DNA of 64,000 nt from Caprella mutica. Lineage: Eukaryota; Arthropoda; Malacostraca; Amphipoda; Caprellidae. Shown piece after piece: positions 59,801-64,000 of this stretch; position 1 is the first letter of the stretch, and each line of letters begins with the position of its first letter. The notes beneath the pieces were generated by a model. The model had not been told where the DNA came from, ran no database searches, and saw only the letters and a program-made list of their open reading frames with translations. The stretch lies in assembly GCA_947561585.1 (NCBI GenBank), contig CANNZV010001636.1, positions 9,528-73,527 of the forward strand. The letters run 5' to 3'. Position numbers and translations under genes: made by a program.

Positions 59801-62800
59801 TAGATAGATCCTTTGCTGTGGACAGATCCTTTGCAGTAGATAGATCCTTTACTGTAGATAGATCCTTTGCTCTAGATGGATCCTTTGCAGTAGATAGATC
59901 CTTTGCTGTTGATAAATCATTTGTTGTAGATTGATCCTTTGCTGTAGATAGATCCTTTACTGTAGATAGATCCCTTGCAGTAGATAGATCCTCTACTGTA
60001 GGTTGATCCTTTACTGTAGATAGAACTTTTGCTGTTGATTGATCCTTTACTGTAGATAGCTCTTTTGCTATAGATAGATCCCTTGCTGTTGATTGATCAT
60101 TTGATGTAAATAGATCCTTTACTGCGTATAGATCCTTTTCTGTGGATAGATCATTTGCTGTAGATAGATCCTCTGCTGTAAATTGATCTTTCGCAGTAAA
60201 TAGATCCTTTGCTGTAGATTGATCCTTCGCTGTAAAAAGGTCCCCTACTTTAGATAGATCCTTTGCTATAGATAGATCCTATGCTGTAGATAGATTATTT
60301 GCAGTAGATAGATTCTTTGCAGTAGATAGATTCTTTGCTATAAATTGATCCTTCGCTGTAAATAGATCCCTTACTGTAGATAGATCCTTTGCTGTAAATA
60401 GATCCTTTGCTGTAGATAGAACCTTTGCTGTATATAGATTCTATGCTGTAGTAGATCCTTTGCTGTAGATAGATCCTCCGCTGTAAATAGATCTTTTGCT
60501 GTATGTAGATCCTTTGCTGTAGATAGAATCTTTGCTGAAGATATATATTTTGCTGTAGATTGATTCTTTGCTGTAGATAGATCCTTTGCTGTAGATAGAT
60601 CCTTTGCAGTAGATAAATCCTTTACTGTAGATAGATCCTTTGCTGTAGATAGATCCTTTGTTGTAGATAGATCTTTGCTGCAGATAGATCGTTTGTTGTA
60701 GATGGATCGTTTGCTGTAGATAGATCCTTTACTGTAGATAGATCTTTTGCTGTAGATAGAAATTTTGCTGTAAATAGATCCTTTGCTGTAGATAGAACTT
60801 TTGCTGTAAATAGATCCTTTGCTGTAGATTAATCCTTTGCTGTAGATAGATTCTTTGTTGTAGATATATCCTTTTCTGTGGACAGAAACTTTGCAGTAGA
60901 TAAATCCTATACTGTAGATAGCTCTTTTGCTGTAGATGGATACTTTGTAGTAGATAGATTCTTAGCTGTAGATAAATCATTTGTTGTAGATTGATCCTTT
61001 GCTGTAGATAGATCCTTTACAGTAGATAGATCCCTTGCTGTAGATAGATCCTTTGCTGTAGATAGATACTTCGCTTTAGATAGATCCTTTGCTGTAGATA
61101 GATCCTCTACTGTAGGTTGATCCTTTACTGTAGATAGATCCTTTCACTTATTGTAGATAGATCTTTTGCTGTTGATAGATCCTTTACTGTAGATAGATCT
61201 TTTGCTATAGATAGATCCCTTGCTGTTGATTGATCATTAGATGTAAATATATCCTTTAGTGTGAATAGATCCTTTTCTGTGGATATATCATTTGCTGTAG
61301 ATAGATCCTCTGCTGTACATAGATCTTTTGATGTAAATGTATCCTTTGCTATAAATAGATTCCTTACTGTAGATAGATCTTTTGCTCTAGATAGATATTT
61401 CACTGTAAATAGATCCTCTGCTGTATATAGATCCGTTGCTGTAGATAGATCCTTTGCTGTAGATAGATCCTTTGCTGTAGATTGATCTTTCGCTGTAAAT
61501 AGATCCTTTGCTGTAGATTGATCCTTCGCTGTAAAAAGATCCCTCACTTTAGATAGATCCTTTGCTATAGATAGATCTTTGCTGTAGATAGATTCTTTGC
61601 AGTAGATAGATCCTATGCTGCAGTAGATACTTTGCTGTAGAAAGATCCTCCGCTGTAAATAGATCTCTTGCTGTATGTAGATTCTTTGATGAAGATAGAT
61701 CCTTTGCTGAAGATGGATCCTTTGCTGTAGACAGTTCCTTTGCTGTAGATAGATCCTTTGCTGTAGATAGAATCTTTGCTGAAGATATATCCTTTGCTGT
61801 AGATTGATTCTTTGCTGTAGATAGTTCCATTGCTGTAGATAGATCCGTTGCAGTAGATAGATCCTTTGCAGTAGATAAATCCTTTACTGTAGATAGATCC
61901 TTTGCTGTAGATAGATCCTTTGTTGTAGATAGATCTTTGCTGCAGATTGATCGTTTGTTGTAGATGGATCCTTTGCTGTAGATAGATCCTTTACTGTAGA
62001 TAGATCCTATGCTGTAGAAGGATCCTTTACTGTAGAAGGACACCTTTCTGTAGATGGATGACTTGCTGTAGATAGATCATTTACTGAAGACAGATCCTTC
62101 GCTGTAGATAGTTTCTTCACTGTAGATAGATCCTTTGCTGTTGATAGATCCTTCGATGAAGATAGATCCTTTTCTGTAGATAGATCCTTTACTGTTTATA
62201 AAATTTTCTGTAGATGGATCCTTTGCTGTAAATAGATCCGTACTGTAGAAAGATTCTTTGCTGTTGAAGATAGATAATTAAAGATAGATCCTTTGCTGCA
62301 AATAGATCATTTGCTGTAGATAAATCCTTTTGCTGTAGATAGATCCTTGGCTATAGATAAATCTTTTACTGTAGATAGATCACTTATTGTAGATAGATCT
62401 TTTGCTGTAGATAGAACTTTTGCTGTAAATAGATCCTCTGCTGTAGATTAATCCTTTGCTGTAGATAGATCCATTGCTGTCGATAGATTCTTTGCTGAAC
62501 GTAGATTCTTTGCTGTAGATAGGTTTTTTGTTGTAGATAGATCCTTTGATGTGGACAGATCCATTGCAGTAGATAGATCCTTTACTGTAGATAGATACTT
62601 CGCTGTAGATGGATCCTTTGCTGTAGATAGATCCTTTGCTGTAGATAAATCGTTGGTTGTAGATAGATCCTTCGCTGTAGATAGATCCTTTACTGTAGAT
62701 AGATCCATTGCTGTAGATAGATCCTTTGCTGTAGATAGATCCTTTGCTGTAGATAGATCCTTTACTGTAGATAGATCCTTTACTGTAGATTGTTTCTTTG

Positions 62801-64000
62801 CTGCAAATAGATTTTTTGTCGTAGATAGATCTTTTGCTGTAGTTATATCCTTTGTAATAAATAGATCCTTTGCTGTAGATAGATCCTTCGCTGTAGAAAG
62901 ATTTTTTTCTGTAGATTGATCCTTTGTTGTAGATAGATCCTTTGCTGTTGACAGATCCTTTGCAGTAGATAGATCCTTTACTGTAAATAGATCCTTTGCT
63001 GTAGATGAATCCTTTGCTGTAGATAGATCCTTTGCTTTAGATAAATCGTTTGCTGTAGATAGATCCTTTTCTGTAGATAGATCCTTTACTGTTGATAGAT
63101 CCTTTGCTGTAGATAGACCCTTTGATGCAGATGAATCCTTTGCTGTAGATAGATCTTTCGCTGTAAATAGATCCCTTACTTTAGATAGATACTTTGCTAT
63201 AAATAGATCCTATGCTGTAGATAGATTCTTTGCAGTAGATAGATCCTTTGCTGTAGAAAGATCCTCCGCTGCAAATAGATCTTTTGCTGTATATAGATCC
63301 TATGATGAAGATAGATCCTTTGATATAGATGGATCCTACGCTGTAGATAGATCCTTTGCTGTAGATAGATCCTTTGCTGTAGATAGAATCTTTGCTGAAG
63401 ATATATTCTTTGCTGTAGATTGATTCTTTGCTGTAGATAGATCTTTTGCTGTAGATAGATCCTTTGCAGTAGCTAGATCCTTTGCAGTAGATAAATCCTT
63501 CACTGTAGATAGATCTTTTGCTGCAGATAGATCGTTTGTTGTAGAAGGATCCCTTACTGTAGATAGATCCTTTACTGTAGATAGATCCTAGGCTGTAGAA
63601 GGATTCGTGTCTGTAGAAGGACCCCTTTCTGTAGATGGATGACTTGCTGTAGATAGATCATTTACTGAAGATAGATCCTTTGCTGTAGATAGTTTCTTTA
63701 CTGTAAATAGATCCTTTGCTGTAGATAGAACCTTTGCTGTTGATACATCCTTCGCTGTAGATAGATCCATTGCTGTAGATAGATTCTTTGCCATAGAGAG
63801 ATCCCTTGACGTAGATAGATCATTTGCTGTAGATAAATCTTTTTCTCTAGATGGATCCCTTGCTGTAAATAGATCCCGTACTGTAGAAAGATTCTTTGCT
63901 GTATATAGATCCTTTGCTGTTGATAGATTCTTTGCTGCAAATAGATCATTTGCTGTAGATAAATCCTTTCGCTGTAGATAGATCCTTGGCTATAGATAGA
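56864..64000 (-). repeat. 18-bp satellite array E, reverse orientation, about 396 units, open at the right edge
   Basis: It continues array D across the LTR element. The series at 57263-57514 recurs at 60729-60980, and the one at 51750 recurs at 59988 once the 4772-bp insertion is subtracted, both giving 3466 bp. Another series (GGACACCTTTCTGTAGATGG, 57837) recurs about 4.19 kb on at 62038. Open frames on both strands are consequences of the period. Confidence 0.97.

Noticed and set aside
25277..64000. Dozens of long open frames with hexapeptide repeats (DLSTAK, IYLQQR, SIYSKG, FAVDRS)
   Set aside because: The 18-bp unit is a multiple of three and has stops in only two of six frames, so open frames arise automatically. 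They appear in three forward frames and one reverse frame at once and have no unique sequence.

Overview
The window is repeat-dominated, AT-rich eukaryotic DNA, probably from an insect. The evidence is an interstitial (CCTAA)9 block (the arthropod TTAGG telomere motif), insect-type pogo/Tigger and maT/mariner transposases, a Ty3/Gypsy element and a jockey/CR1-type LINE. I see no convincing host protein-coding gene. Almost every long open frame is either transposon-derived or a by-product of tandem repeats whose period is a multiple of three.

Layout. 1-5149 is a 32-bp minisatellite that runs off the left edge. 5150-18950 is AT-rich DNA holding nested inverted-repeat elements: a 3.9-kb element at 7458-11401, a GC-rich 433-bp element with a perfect 8-bp target duplication, two members of one TA-flanked MITE family (the second lies at 38326), a foldback element at 12729-13132 and a 592-bp TA-flanked MITE. 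It also holds a dead maT/mariner transposase, several short minisatellites and one small unassigned ORF for a possibly myristoylated one-pass membrane protein (18352-18681). 18957-25276 and 27545-34802 are two copies of a large pogo/Tigger-like DNA transposon, each carrying a broken transposase gene on the minus strand and a Cys/His-rich C-terminal segment in another frame.

From 25277 to the right edge the background is an 18-bp satellite (unit GATCTATCTACAGCAAAG), about 23 kb once insertions are subtracted. It runs forward up to about 46175, flips at a short hairpin and runs in reverse to 64000. It has acted as a landing pad. Inserted in it are the Tigger-like element (TA duplication), a 1.65-kb terminal-inverted-repeat element carrying the telomeric block (7-bp duplication), a 5'-truncated LINE, and a young Ty3/Gypsy element with two identical 203-bp LTRs. 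Because the satellite has long higher-order repeats, unoccupied versions of several insertion sites survive elsewhere in the window, so the element boundaries can be read directly.

How the parts work together. The Gypsy element is the only one that looks recently active. Its gag and pol are in different frames, and just before pol there is a textbook -1 frameshift signal: TTTTTTA, a 9-nt spacer and an 8-bp hairpin. In this copy gag itself ends early at an A7 run, which looks like a one-base break. The two Tigger copies plus array A form a 9.53-kb tandem duplication whose copies have since decayed independently. All calls come from reading the sequence by eye; no database search or alignment program was used.
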